Of a stretch of DNA of 64,000 nucleotides, positions 44,063-55,905 are shown in pieces. This DNA is from Melanocharis versteri (lineage: Eukaryota > Chordata > Aves > Passeriformes > Melanocharitidae), in NCBI GenBank assembly GCA_013397845.1, contig VZTG01010308.1:1-64000 (forward strand), read 5' to 3'. Within the stretch, counting starts at the first letter, position 1, and every line of letters begins with the position of its first letter. The notes beneath the pieces were generated by a model that was given only the letters and a program-made list of their open reading frames with translations, was not told where the DNA came from and did no database searches. A program made the translations under genes and the position numbers.

Positions 44063-47000
44063 TTTTAGGCTGGGTTGTTTGCGATAGGGATGATTAGGAA
44101 GTTTATTAAATAATAATTAAAGACCCTCTCAAGGATATTTTGTGGCTGGGGAAGGCACCACAGCTGGCCACCAGACAGATAATTTGCATCACCTTTCTTG
44201 TGGCTTTGTGTGCTTTTAGTACAAATTGTGACTGCAGGGATGTACCACGTTCTTCTCACCAGCTTGCTCAGCTCCAGCCCCCTAAAACACACGGATTCCT
44301 CTGGAATTCAGCGACCTGGGCTCAGTCTCCAGAAGGGATCAGAGTTATCGCTGTTACCAGGCAGTTCAAGCATAATTTCTGCTGAATTACTCTCTCCAGC
44401 AGTGGGATGCTTTATCTGTCTCTTTGTCAGCTCCGTAGAGATACGGCCGTGTTTTATTTGCCGATGGCCTTGATACACAAAAATGCATTCAACTGATCCA
44501 CGAGTTAAATTTCTGTACTCGTGCATATCTCCTCATTCATTTCTGTGCTCTATTTGCAGGAGGGAATAATGAATATAATAACAAAATGGGCATGAACAAC
44601 CAATTACTAATGGTTGGAAGGAGACTTTGGGCTTGTTGGAGATTTTGTGCTTATTCATAGATAAATACACCAAAATTAGGGATTCTACTGAATTCCCTCT
44701 TCTTCCTTCTCCCAGGAAGGAACTAACCAGACCAAAACTACTTGATGTGTTACTAACTTTTAAAATGCAGTCCTGAATTCACACACCTGCTGAAATGGGT
44801 TTGTATTGGGCATCAGAGAGCCCCTGTTGCAGTTTTTAAAATGTGATTTACACCACGGTTGGGCTTTATAGGCTTTGACCTCACCAGAATTGTTCCAAGC
44901 AATGCGATCACAACCTTGACATGAGAATTGGGAGAAAAAATGGAAGAGGAGAGAAGGGCAGCTGTAAAACAAGCAGGGAAGGTGGGCAAGAGCACAAAAC
45001 AAGTAAATCCTTTTTTTTTGTGAGCTTGTGACAATCCCTCCTCGCTCAGACCAGATGGAAAGAGCTTCCTCTGCTTTTGTTTTTAAACTGCTTTAATTTG
45101 GTAACTACGTGGGCTTTATTTATAGGCTTGCTCCAGCAATCATGGGCAGGCAAAAATAACAGCAGCAACCTGCTTCTCTTGCCCATGGATGTCACAAACT
45201 CGAGTTAAGGCTGGGTTTTGTGAGATGTTTCACAACTATTTTTGATATGGGCTGAGTCTGAGACCAGAAATCAGCAGCTCTGGTGAGTGAGACATGGTAG
45301 AGCTCCAGCACCTCCCTGCCAGGGCAAAAATCTCTTGTAATGATTTACAAGTTTGGATCTGCACCTAAACATAGCAGGACTTGAAGGCCTTCAGTTCTTT
45401 TAATCCATCTCTTTTTAATTCAGACTTTGAAAATGGCCCTTACTCCTCTTCACTCCTGTGTATCAAACCCAGTGGATTTAGCTGGAAAAACTGGAGTGAA
45501 ATCAGGCTTGGTGTCTTGTGCCACTAAAGGGGGAGAAAAACAGGCAAAGAGGACACCAAAAGTTGCTGTTTGATCACCGAATTGTTATTTTTACGTGCGG
45601 TTCTCTTTGCCTGGGAGACCTGTGCTGGGATGTCTGTATGGGAGGCAGTTTTCAGGCACTGATCACCCTGACTCGGAGCTGTGCAGGAGCATGAACAGGC
45701 TGAACTGTTCTCAGGAGCATTAAGGGATCACTTTTCTGCCTGAACGTAGCAAAATTGGAGTGAATAGACTTCAGATGGGGATGTGCCACTACAATAAGAG
45801 AATGCTCTGAGCACACTCCGTGTGGTCAATAACAATTTAAAATCGAGTGACAATACCCAGGGAGTCGTACCTGTGTGTGTTCAGAGGTTATTCAGGATTT
45901 TCTAAGCAAGCACCAGTTTTCAGGAGGCTGAATGTGGAACTCTCACTGAATTTACCACTCTGAGATGATTTTTTTTCCTTAAAATATGCTCGTGATTTCA
46001 TTTTCATAAAGCCTCTTTAATTTGCAAACTGATTAGCAAAAATACAAGGGAGTACTGGGCTATAAAATAGATTTGTTGCTTACATGTTTTTTAATATCTT
46101 AGACAAATTTTCAGCAGTTCTTTAAACCGTGCCTGTCATAAAGCAGAATATAAGAGCTTTTTATTAATAGCTAGTTCAGATAATCACGTGAATTTTTTAT
46201 GGTCTCAGATATTCCAGATTTACTGTCATTTCCTCAAGTGGGCATGAATTATGGGACTGCACATCCCTAGTTCTCCCTGTCCTGTGCTCAGATAAGGAAT
46301 GGCCTTGAGCCATCACAGCTCAAGAGCTCTGTGGAGGTATCCTTACATTTTAGCAGGGATTTTTGGCAAGCTCACAGGTTTCCCTGACTGGTTTCCACAT
46401 CAGTCACGGCAAAGGGCTGCCATGGCTAAGTTTGCTTTTAAATCCTCCAGAAGCAAACAGCAGTGATGGTATTTCCTTGCCTTCTGTACAATCCCTGGCT
46501 GAGTTGGGATTTTTTTGGATTCCCAGGCAGTGTCCTGGTGGTGACCAGTGGCGTCTGGTCACTGGTGGTGCTGGTCTGGGAGGTGACGCACGCTCCGTGA
46601 CTCGGCACTTGGGCATCTCCTGGGCTCCTTCACCACATTTTCCTTCCCTGTGTTCCTCTCCACTGAACTTCCCACTCTTTTTTCTGAGTTAATTATATCT
46701 AGATTAGTATACAGAATATTCTACGTGCGCCCCTCATGCAGAAGTGCTCTGTCAGTGCAGTGGTTAACTGGGAAGAAGGCAGCGATGATTACAAGCTCCT
46801 CGTTTGGGAGCTCAGTTAGTACAAGGGTGCCCTGAATGCTGAGTGCTGGCCCTCGGATAAGGAACTGAACACTTCCTCTCGTGGTGCTCCTGCCCAGCTG
46901 GATTTTTATGTGTCAATCCCAGGGAAAGGCACTGATGCCACCCAGGATTAGAATGGTCTCGAGCATCTCGTTAAAAACACACATCATTAATAATGACAGA

Positions 47001-48640
47001 GTCCTAAAGAACAAACATTTTCCATCAAGGGCATCGTGACATCCTTACAAAAAAAACCCTAAAAAAAAGCTGATTTAATATCAGCTTTCCCCATCCTGTG
47101 AAGGGAGGATGCTTTCAATGCAACAGCACCTTCAACTCTGGGGCAGGAATTTTATTTTAGAACTGCTGGAATTAGAACAATTCAGTCTGAGTCTCTGGAT
47201 TAGCAATCTACATTATGGATTTCTCCTGCAATCAGGGACCCTATGCCACCACTGTATAGCAGAATATCACCCTCCAGGTGATACATTAGTAATACCTGAG
47301 CCCTGAGATACTTTCATCTGAATGTGAATTTTTAATGCCAGGAGAAAATCCAGCTTTTAACTTAGAACTGTTATTTGTACTCGGAGGGAACAGATCATTG
47401 TAGTCCAGGCAGCCAGGCACGAGCAGGCTGGTGGAACACCAAGAGGAATCACACCAAGAGTGAGGAGATCCATTCCTCTCCCTATTTCCTATTTTTACTA
47501 TTGGTCTGCTGGCTTGGAATTTGACATTAGATTAATCCCAGTCCATGGCTAGGACATAGTAGCATATCATGTGACGATTTTTATTTATTTATTTCTTTAT
47601 TTTTAGCTAGGAGTTTTTCCATCTAGCAGCCAGATTTTAACCTTGATACATGCAGCATTCCTGGCAGCCCTGTAAATCTGAGCACGATCCAGCACTTCAG
47701 CGGAGGGAATAAATTCCCAGTTTATATCAGACGTGACCTGTTACTGGTTTGCCTTTCCTTAGCGCTTGCCAGCATTCAGCTGGGGAAAAAGAAATGATTC
47801 TCCGAGGCTGGGAAAAACAGGTCTTCCCAAACTTCCCGATTTTAGAGCCTAACGAGTTAAATTCCCCTCCGAGCAGGATTTTAAGCTGCTTAGACACACA
47901 AGGTCAAAGCCAAGCGCTCCATTCCCCATTCCGAGTGTGGCTGAGAGGGGGGCACGGCTCCCTTGGGACAGAGCCCTCGGGAGACGGTGACATAAGCAGG
48001 GAATCTATTCCAATCTCTTCCCCGCTTCCAGCAGAGCAAGATGTCCCTGTTTTGCCGGGGCTGGCGGCCCCCCCGCCTCCCCCGGGCAGATCCCATGGAA
48101 CTGCAGTCCTGCATCCCCTCGCTGCCGTAACTCTCCGTAAACACGGCATTAACTACAGCGCTGAGGTCACGGCAGAGGATTTTTACTAGCGAGGGAGGCA
48201 AGATGGAAATGCAGAGCGGGGAGCTCGGGATGCCCTGCAGGATGCGAGGGCTGTGACTTTGGGGCTGGATCCCTGCTACCTTTTGTCCCGTTTTCCTACG
48301 GCGTTTCCACGGCATCCCCGATTGCCGTGTGGTCGGTGATGGTGGCGGGGGACTCGGGCGTGTTAAATCGGGAGAACCCTGCACAGTTCACTGAATAGCA
48401 GCAGCTTCGGTCCCCGAGGAGGATTTTTGGGTTGGTTGGGCTTTTAATGAAGTGCTGTACTGCAAGTTCAGGTATGAACACGTCCCGTGTTCCTCCATCG
48501 CCGCTGTACGGACACTTCATTAGGACGGCTGAAGTTAATAAGCAGCGGTAGTTCCTCGCCATCAGCCATGTGAGAAGCCAAAGCACTTCGTGCATCCTCC
48601 AAAAATCCTCCAGCTACCCCTCTCCCCTCCCAGGCACCGC
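44063..48640. other. Unique sequence with no CR1, nothing recognised
   Basis: No repeat or exon could be supported. Short A- and T-runs and scattered open frames without domains occur. From about 47.9 kb CpG dinucleotides become more frequent, on the approach to the CpG island; two overlapping open frames there (47749-48189 + and 47890-48384 -) reflect the GC content. Confidence 0.55.
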
Positions 48641-48777
48641 TGGAAGGGGAGCAGGCAAAGAAACGCTGGTATTTTTCTAGAAGAAAGTCGCGTATCGGGA
48701 TATTCTCTGCTTATCTGTCACGAAAGTTACTGGATGCAGGAGCTGTTCGCAGGCAGGCAGATACGCTATTGCATAAC

Positions 48778-48796
48778 GCTGGCGCTCAGCGCCAGC
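48778..48796. repeat. 19-bp near-perfect palindrome in CpG island
   Basis: GCTGGCGCTCAGCGCCAGC reads the same on the other strand except at the central base. It sits about 80 bp downstream of the candidate - strand donor. It could form a hairpin or bind a dimeric factor, but no specific factor motif was matched. Confidence 0.8.
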
Positions 48797-48873
48797 CTTT
48801 CTCCTCATCCCTACGAAGTTTTCCGCTGGCAGAACCAGCGGCCGCGGGGTATTTCGGGGGCTCAGCGCCTTAC

Positions 48874-48985
48874 CTTGTGCTTCCTCACGCAGAAGCGGCG
48901 GTCTGGGCGAGCATCTCCCTCCAGCCGCCGGGGCGAGCTGGGCGTCAGCGCCTGGGCGCCGGGGCGCATCTGCCGCGGAGCCGCC
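48874..48985 (-). other. INSYN2A: Candidate non-coding first exon of INSYN2A
   Basis: The - strand sequence ending TGAGGAAGCACAAG is followed by the consensus donor gtaaggcg at 48873. The transcription start cannot be placed; the exon may begin near the four-base gap at 48986 or further right. It would splice to the acceptor at 36780 just before the INSYN2A start codon. This is inference from position, CpG content and the donor, with no transcript evidence. Confidence 0.4.
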
Positions 48986-49063
48986 NNNNGGAGGTGGGAT
49001 GGAGCGGGGCTGGGCGGCCGCGCACGGTGAGCGGAGAGGCGCGGAGCCGGCGCTCGCTGGGAG

Positions 49064-49140
49064 CCCTCCGTTATCCCTCCGTTATCCCTCCGTTATCGCT
49101 CTGTTATCGCTCCGTTATCGCTCCGTTGTCCCTCCGGTTC
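49064..49140. repeat. 11-bp tandem array, seven units
   Basis: Seven exact-length 11-bp units read CCCTCCGTTAT (three times), CGCTCTGTTAT, CGCTCCGTTAT, CGCTCCGTTGT and CCCTCCGGTTC. The array lies at the right side of the CpG island. The substitution pattern (CCCTCC on the left, CGCTCC in the middle) suggests expansion from two unit types. Confidence 0.96.
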
Positions 49141-49240
49141 CTGTGCGCGGGCGTTGGTTAATGACAGAGCCGTGCACAGCAGCCCGGGTTTCCAGCCGCG
49201 CTACGGGAGCGGTGGAGCAGCCGCAGAGAGTGGGTGATGC

Positions 49241-52200
49241 TGATCCATCGGGAATTTCAGCGAAGCGCTGGGTTAAAGCTACACGGCTGCCTTTTATTGG
49301 GAGGGGAAGCGTTTAAGGTGTTAAAGGAGTAGCTGCTCCCATTTGCTTCTAAACCTTGTATAAAATGGACGCAAGTTCAGAGCGAAGCAGTTTGGCAGAG
49401 GGGATTGATGAACGTGATCATCTGCGTAAAACTTGAATCCCATCTTTTCTCCTTTTCTCTCGTTCTATAGAGGGTTTAGCAATGATGTTTTCCCCTAAAA
49501 AAAAAAAAAAAAGTTGGAAGTTAAATGGTTCGTGTGCATTTAACCTGAGTGACAGACAGAAAATGCCATGAGAGTCACGAGAACTGGTCCGAGTTGGGAA
49601 GCGGTGGGTCTATCTTTCACTCTGAGAATCCCAGGAGTTTTGCTATTCGGTAAATACTTTTCAGCAGGAAACTCCCCTAGCCCAGGTGCCAGCAGGTGTG
49701 GGCCACTTAGTTCCTCTGTCACAGCACTGCCTTCACCATTGATGTCGATGAGGGTTATTGATTTTGGGGGTTACTGAAGCGACCCCTGATTTGAAGTGGC
49801 AGATGAGAGTGGCTGCACCAGCCCAAAATGTTCCAGCACGACCCCCACACCACTTCGGGCAGGGCCAGCCGAGCTGGGCGCTGGATGAGCCCAGGCATCC
49901 ACGGGCACGATGCAGCAGAAGCACTGGCTCGAGTGCTGGGTGTTTTTTGGAGTTAATTAGCTGGAGCAGCCCATTGCAGCACGGCATCGGCGGTGCTGCC
50001 GCAGCGGCCGGGGCACCGCGCTGCTGCCAGCCCGGGCACGGAGCTGTGCTGGGCTGGGAGATCCGTGTGGATCCGGCTGTCCCACGCACCTCGGCGTGGG
50101 GATGGAGGCACGGCAAGCCTGGCCGCTTAAATCGCGGTGTGGCCGGGCAGGACTGGATCGCAGCAGTGTTCAGCAAACCAGGCAGTCAGCAGAGGGCAGC
50201 TCCGTTGCTCTCCGTGCCTGCTACCTGGCCAGGTACTCCCCTTGCCCTCCTCCCTCTGTTCTTAGCTCTGCTGCTGATCCCTAAACGAGGGCTGTGCTCT
50301 CTGCATCACCTGCTGCTCTGCCCTGGGGTAGGGACTGTGACACAGCCATTGTCACAGCTTTGGTCACACTTAGCATCTCTCGTGGTATTTTATCAGAGTT
50401 TTTTTTTTTTTTTTTCCAAAGACATCATTGGGAAGAACTTAAGTATCGACCTGCTTATTGATGCAACAGCAACCACCACGCTGTTGTTTTTTTTCTTTCT
50501 GTGTTGTTTTCCAGCAGTGCTGACTTGCTGTATTCCAGGTCCTCTGTGGAATTCTCTCTGCGAAAATAAATGTGGTTTTGGCTGCAGCCTGGATACAGAC
50601 GTGGGTAAAATTACATGGTAGGGTGACCACGTCTGAAGTAACGCAGGCTGCTTCCTCAGAGCAAACGGATCAGTGGTAGGAGATGCTGTTCCTTTTCCAC
50701 AAGCTGAAAATGTGAGTTTATCCAGCCCATGATTACTGGAAAAAAATACTATTGCTCGATATCCTGAGTGACTTGAAAGGAGACTCTCTCTGACAGAAGC
50801 AGCAGTTAAACATCATCCTTGTCTTCTCCATAATGATATTTAGAAGCTGTTGTCTCAGGGCTGATTAGTCTTGCACAGCATTATGCATATGCCCCACTTA
50901 CAAACTGTACAGCATCTTCTGGAGGTTTTTAGGGAATTAAAAAGTACTTTGTGATGTGGACCAGATTCATGTGTAACTGCTGACACCATTGGTGCACACA
51001 GGGATCTTTTAAATCAGGGTTTGTGAGAAATAAAGTGTTTCTTGATTATCATGCTTCATGTTACTGTAAAAGCACATAGAAGTAAATACACTGGGAAACT
51101 GGAAATGCTTCATCATCCCCTTTGCCAATTTTTTAGCCTTTAAAAATGCTGAGCACAACTGTTGCATAATGAAATGTAGTGTTGAAGAGATGCTTGAGAC
51201 GGGGGAGAGGGGTTGGGTTTCAGCCTGGGAGGGTGCAAAGGGAAAAGAGACAGTTAATTTTAATTGTTTTAGGTTACAGATTTATTTCTTTTTCATGGGG
51301 TGTCCTACCTTCCCAGCTTGATTTTTCCTCCGTGTGTCTGTCAGGGAGGAGTGAGCACTGCTTGGGGCTGCCGTGCTTCCTTTGTGTGACATGTGCAGGT
51401 GGAAGTCCTGCCTTGGACTTCTGGGAGAGTGAGAAAACCAGGGGTTGGAGAGCAGTGAGGTGGATTTTTAGGGGTATTTTCTGTGGAGAAATACAGCAAG
51501 GGGCCCTTCTCCCACACTGCTAATTGCATAATAAATACAGGGAGGCACCTGTGTATTTAGAAACACTCATCACACACAGCCCGGTGTTACAGACTTCAGG
51601 TTTTATTTTATTTTTTTTCTTTTGTTCAGGTTCTGGGAGAGTGTGAGGGGACAGGACACATCTGCATGGCTGTGGGAGGGTCAGCCTGGCGTGTCCTCCC
51701 CACGCTCAGGTTGTGGCTCAAGGACTGTTGCCAGTGAATGCAGTGCCTGGGGGGATTTGTGTGCTGAGCAGCTGTTTCGTAGGATTGTGCTCCTCTAGAA
51801 CATGCAGGTCCTGCAGTGGAACACTAAAATGTAATTTTTTGGAACAGTCTGTGAAGTTTTTGTGGAGGAAACAAGCTCGTCTGCAGCTCAGGGGGAAAGC
51901 ACGTGGCAGCCAGAGCTCGAGTTACCTGCCAGGTGTTTCAGTGACCACCAGCGTGGAGAAGGAAGATGATAAACCAGCACCAGAGGGAATTTCAGATCTA
52001 CATTAAATAAATTATATTAGGAGGCATAATCTAAGTCCCAACACTACATGCCTGAGCGGCCTTCCCAGGGATATTAATTCTTTAGGACCAGACTAATCTA
52101 TGGCAGAACTTCTCACCTCTGTTGGAGGTGAAAGAAGGGTGAAGTTCACTTGATTTGAAGCAGAGCTGTGGACAAGGTTGTGCCTTTTCTCTCTGTAGTC

Positions 52201-55200
52201 ACTTGGGACCAGTGCTGTCATTCTGTCTTTGCTAAAACCAACTTGCTGAACCTTCATTCCCATTAATCAGGTGGTTATTTCCATGCCTTTGGATAATAAC
52301 TGCCTGGCTTTCTGGGCTACATTGGTGATTTATTTATTTATTTCCTCCAACCTGCTGTTGGGAGAAATAGAGGGATGTTAAAAACGCTCCTCTGCTCCAG
52401 CTGAGGTGAAGGCAAACTTGGCTGGAATTTCAAACAGGTCTTCATGCAGTCAAACCCTTGGAGGTGCTCCTTGCTCTGGGGGAGGGTATTTTCTGTTTGG
52501 CTGTGATGCCAGAGAAATAAAGTCTCTTGGAGTCATGTTTGGCAGAAATCTGGGAGATTTGCTGTAGTGTCTTGCTCTATAATAAGTCTTTTCCATGAGC
52601 TTGGACAATTCATTTGAGCCTATGCTGATGTCTGTTCTTTATCTATAAAGCACTAATTCCACATCTCTTTACTTAAAGGAACATTTTGAAGATAAAGTGG
52701 ATTTAAGAATATGTGTCTAATACCCATAATACCTGTGTGCAGCTGAAATATTAAGCAGCTGATTGAGGGAACTGCTCTTTGTGGGTTTTCTGCTTGGAGA
52801 AGAAAATGCTGAGTAACCTCATTAGCTCTGGTAGTTATTTCTGTGCTTCGTTGGGATAAGAATGAGCAGGATTTAGTTCTCTCTCTCAATTCCCCTTTGT
52901 ACAGATCATTGGAAGAAAAATACAGCAGCAGGTCTCACCAGCTAAAGCTGAGATTCTGGGTTCCAGTTGAATGCTGTCTCATCAGGAGCCCAAATTGCCA
53001 GAGGTGTTTATCCAGAAAATCTGAATTTTGTTGGGATAGGAGTGGGAGTTTTGCCATATTTTCACTGTGTTTATGGTTCAGAAAAGTTCCTTTTCAGCAC
53101 TCAGATGTTTTTGGGAAGGGAACTGAACTGATGATTGGAAAGCCTGGTTTGTTCTTCCAAGGGTGGGGATTCTGAGCTGATCTCTCATGGAATCACTTCC
53201 CTGATAAAGATGTTCTGAGTAGATGCCAAGTTCTGCCCCGGTTCCATTTCCATGCAGCCTGTACAGTTGGGAAATAAATGAGGGTCTGGGAGAGCGTGAT
53301 GTATGAGCCCCTAAATGGCTGCATTTTGTTCATATTTGAAAGGCAGTTTAGGCTGTCGTCATTACTGATGACTTGTGCTTTTATAGCCCTTCTTTTTGCA
53401 TTTCAGAAATCCTTTGTGCCCATCTGAATAATAAATCACCCTGTTTGATTTGCTCACTGAGAGCAAATGGGAAATTACATCCTTGTTAAGATGTCCTGAG
53501 GAACTGGAAGTGTGGGGGGATTTTTTTAAAGGAACATTCTGCCGTTAATATTTTGGTTTGTCTCGTTTATTTTATGACCTTCCCAGATTCCAGGGTTTTC
53601 TCTCCGACTGCTTTATGGCAAAGGGAAAAAATCCTGCCCTGCTTAAAAATAAAAAATAACAAATCTGCTCATACTTTTGATTGCCTTCAGACAAATGGCT
53701 TCAGATTTAAGCACCTAATGAAATGTGGGATGAGCATGAATTCCATCTTCAACCTCAGGTTATGGGCAGCAAAAAGGCAAATCCAACAAATAATGGGGAT
53801 ACTCGCATCTGATTCCTATTTGCTCTTTGGTGGAAGAATATATTATTTATACAACATTGATTTCATTAGATGGAGGATTTAATGCAACTTTTCTGTCGAA
53901 CTGCAGAACACTCGATGTTATAAAGTAATGTAAACTCCCAAAGCCTCAGGAAGGTTTTCTCATTTGAAGTATTGAACTATTTAAAATTTGAACATAGCAT
54001 CAAAATGCAGACTTTTATGTGCTTTTACATGTTGCCTTCAAGTTGGAAGCCCAGAGAGCAGCCTGGTCCTAATGCATAATGCTTAAGAGAGAGAAACAAG
54101 CTGAAATTAAATGTATTAAACAAGTGAAAAATGAAAATCCTACAAAATTATGGAAGAGAGAAATAATGAGGAGTGCAAATAGAAGTAAATCAAAGTCACC
54201 ATTTCTGTCGGTGCTCTGAGTCTAAACCAAAATTAAGTATTTTGGCCATAATGTTCAGAAATGAACTCTTTAGTGTAGTTTCTAAAATCCCTAAGCAGGT
54301 GCCAAAATAAAATTGCTCTTGATGACTTTGATACATGACAGAGAAATATGATGGCAGTGAATAAAAAAGGGACATAAAGAGGCCGTTTGCAGCATCATGG
54401 GCACCTAAAATTCAGCCATATGCTCACAATTAAGAGCTTCTCCTCCCTTACTTATTTTCTTTCTAAATAAAAGGACCTAGAAACTTGCCTTGTGCAAATA
54501 AGAATATGTTAAATTCCTGATTGACTGTGCAGAGACCTCATTCTTTTATGTATTAAAATGGCTGTGACTGAGTTGTACTTTAAGAAAGGAAAAGAAATTA
54601 TTTTGAAAAGTCTGGAAATCCTAAAAGCACAGAATATTTCAAAAAATTGTGTTCTGAAAAATATGGGAAACCTGATAATGACATTAAATGAGTTTCCAGT
54701 TGACAGCAGAGGCCAAGTGAAGTCGTTTTTAATCCTTGGTCTGTGGCTCTTCAAAACACAGTGCAGTAAAAATGGCTCTGTCCTTTATGGCCTGGGGACA
54801 CTGAATTAAAAAACATTCAAAGCAGCACCACATTTTGATTTTCTTCAATTTTTAAACAAGTTCAGGACTTTAAATATTAATACTTAGCAGTGGTCGAGGA
54901 GCATAATTGGCAGCTGCTTTATATCCAAGGGGTGTCCATCAGTGTTATGGAAAAGCCCAATAACTGGAAGGGCTTTTGGGGAGGAAAGGGATGAAATCGC
55001 TGAAAACCCAGAAATAAAGTTATAATTTGATAATAATGTGGCACTTCCTCAATTTACTTCTGGGAATTAGAAGTAGTGCCCTAATATCTGAGTGTCTCCA
55101 CATCCTTCCCCTCTCAGCATCCTTCTGCCCAAACCTGGATGGGGAGATTTGTGGGATGGGAGGTGGAATGGCTGCTCATTGTCTCCAAATTTATCCTGGC

Positions 55201-55528
55201 TTTGTGCATTCCCTTGTGCAGCCACCTTTGCTGCCTGACCCCACAGCTTCTGCAGGCACAACTCCCATCACCTCCTGGGTGGGAAGAAGAAATGCCGATA
55301 TTAAAAGTTCCATCTCGTGTTTGTTTGAAATTCATCTCCTGTTGGCTGCAGCAGCTGCCTCCTGGTTCTAAGGCAGGGAAATCTGTGAGCAGCAGCTGTG
55401 CACTCCTTCCATCCCCACTGCTGTGGGTTTGGGAACCTCAGGAAAATGGAAATCCATCCCTGCTGTGCCCTCTTGGGGGGATCTGGGACTTCGTGGACCC
55501 TTCTCAGGAGGGAACTTCTCCATCCCTT
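49241..55528. other. Unique sequence right of the CpG island, no CR1
   Basis: The first kilobase stays GC-rich in places (49800-50200) and carries a 287-codon open frame with no recognised domain (49758-50621 +). Poly-A at about 49497-49512 and poly-T at about 50400-50416 are simple tracts. The remainder (50.6-55.5 kb) is AT-rich, free of recognisable repeats and without supported exons. Confidence 0.55.
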
Positions 55529-55905
55529 GTCACAGAGTCACAGGCTGGCTTGGGTTGAAGGGACCTTCAATCCCATCCAGTGCCACCCCATCCATGGGCA
55601 GGGACACCTTCCCCTGTCCCAGTGTCCAGCCTGGCCTTGGGCACTGCCAGGGATCCAGGGGCAGCCCCAGCTTCTCTGGGAATTCCATCCCAGCTCCTCC
55701 CCACCCTCCCAGGGAGCAATTCCTTCCCAAAATCCCATCCATCCCTGTCCTCTGGCAGTAGGAAGATAAATCTCTCTCCATCTTTCTTCCAAGTCCTCTT
55801 TAAACATTGAAGGCCACAAGAAATTCTCTCTGGAGCCTTCTCTTCTCCAGGCTGTGACTTTGGTGGCCTTTCCTGTACCTCCTGCCATCTGGGATGTCCC
55901 CCTCA
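55529..55905 (-). mobile_element. CR1 LINE fragment, about 375 bp
   Basis: It starts with tcacagagtcacaggctggc, passes through ccatccatgggcagggacac and gggatccaggggcagccc, and continues into the internal part with ctctggagccttctcttctc and caggctgtgactttggtggc. Minus orientation. It is close in sequence to the copy at 61415, including the shared 'ctctctccatctttctt' segment. Confidence 0.93.

Larger units (their letters stand above)
36780..48873 (-). other. INSYN2A: Inferred first intron of INSYN2A (about 12 kb)
   Basis: The acceptor at 36780-36791 is well supported because the coding exon begins right after it. The partner donor at 48873 (CACAAG|gtaagg on the - strand) is inferred from its place in the CpG island. 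The interval contains two CR1 fragments (42823 and about 43952) and a duplicated N-containing patch (43927-44004). Otherwise it is unique AT-rich sequence. Additional non-coding 5' exons inside it cannot be excluded. Confidence 0.5.
48641..49240. promoter_or_regulatory. INSYN2A: CpG island, probable INSYN2A promoter (possibly bidirectional)
   Basis: This is the most CpG-dense non-coding block in the window (GCCGCGGGG, GCGCATCTGCCGCGGAGCC, GGCGGCCGCGCACGG and similar), with a GC-box-like GGGCGG on the + strand. It has an outward splice donor on each strand: CACAAG|gtaagg on the - strand (exon end 48874) and CGCACG|gtgagc on the + strand (exon end 49026). It lies about 12 kb upstream of the first coding exon of INSYN2A, which itself has just five bases of 5' UTR and so needs an upstream exon. 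Four Ns (48986-48989) and an 11-bp array (49064-49140) mark it as hard to assemble. Confidence 0.6.
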
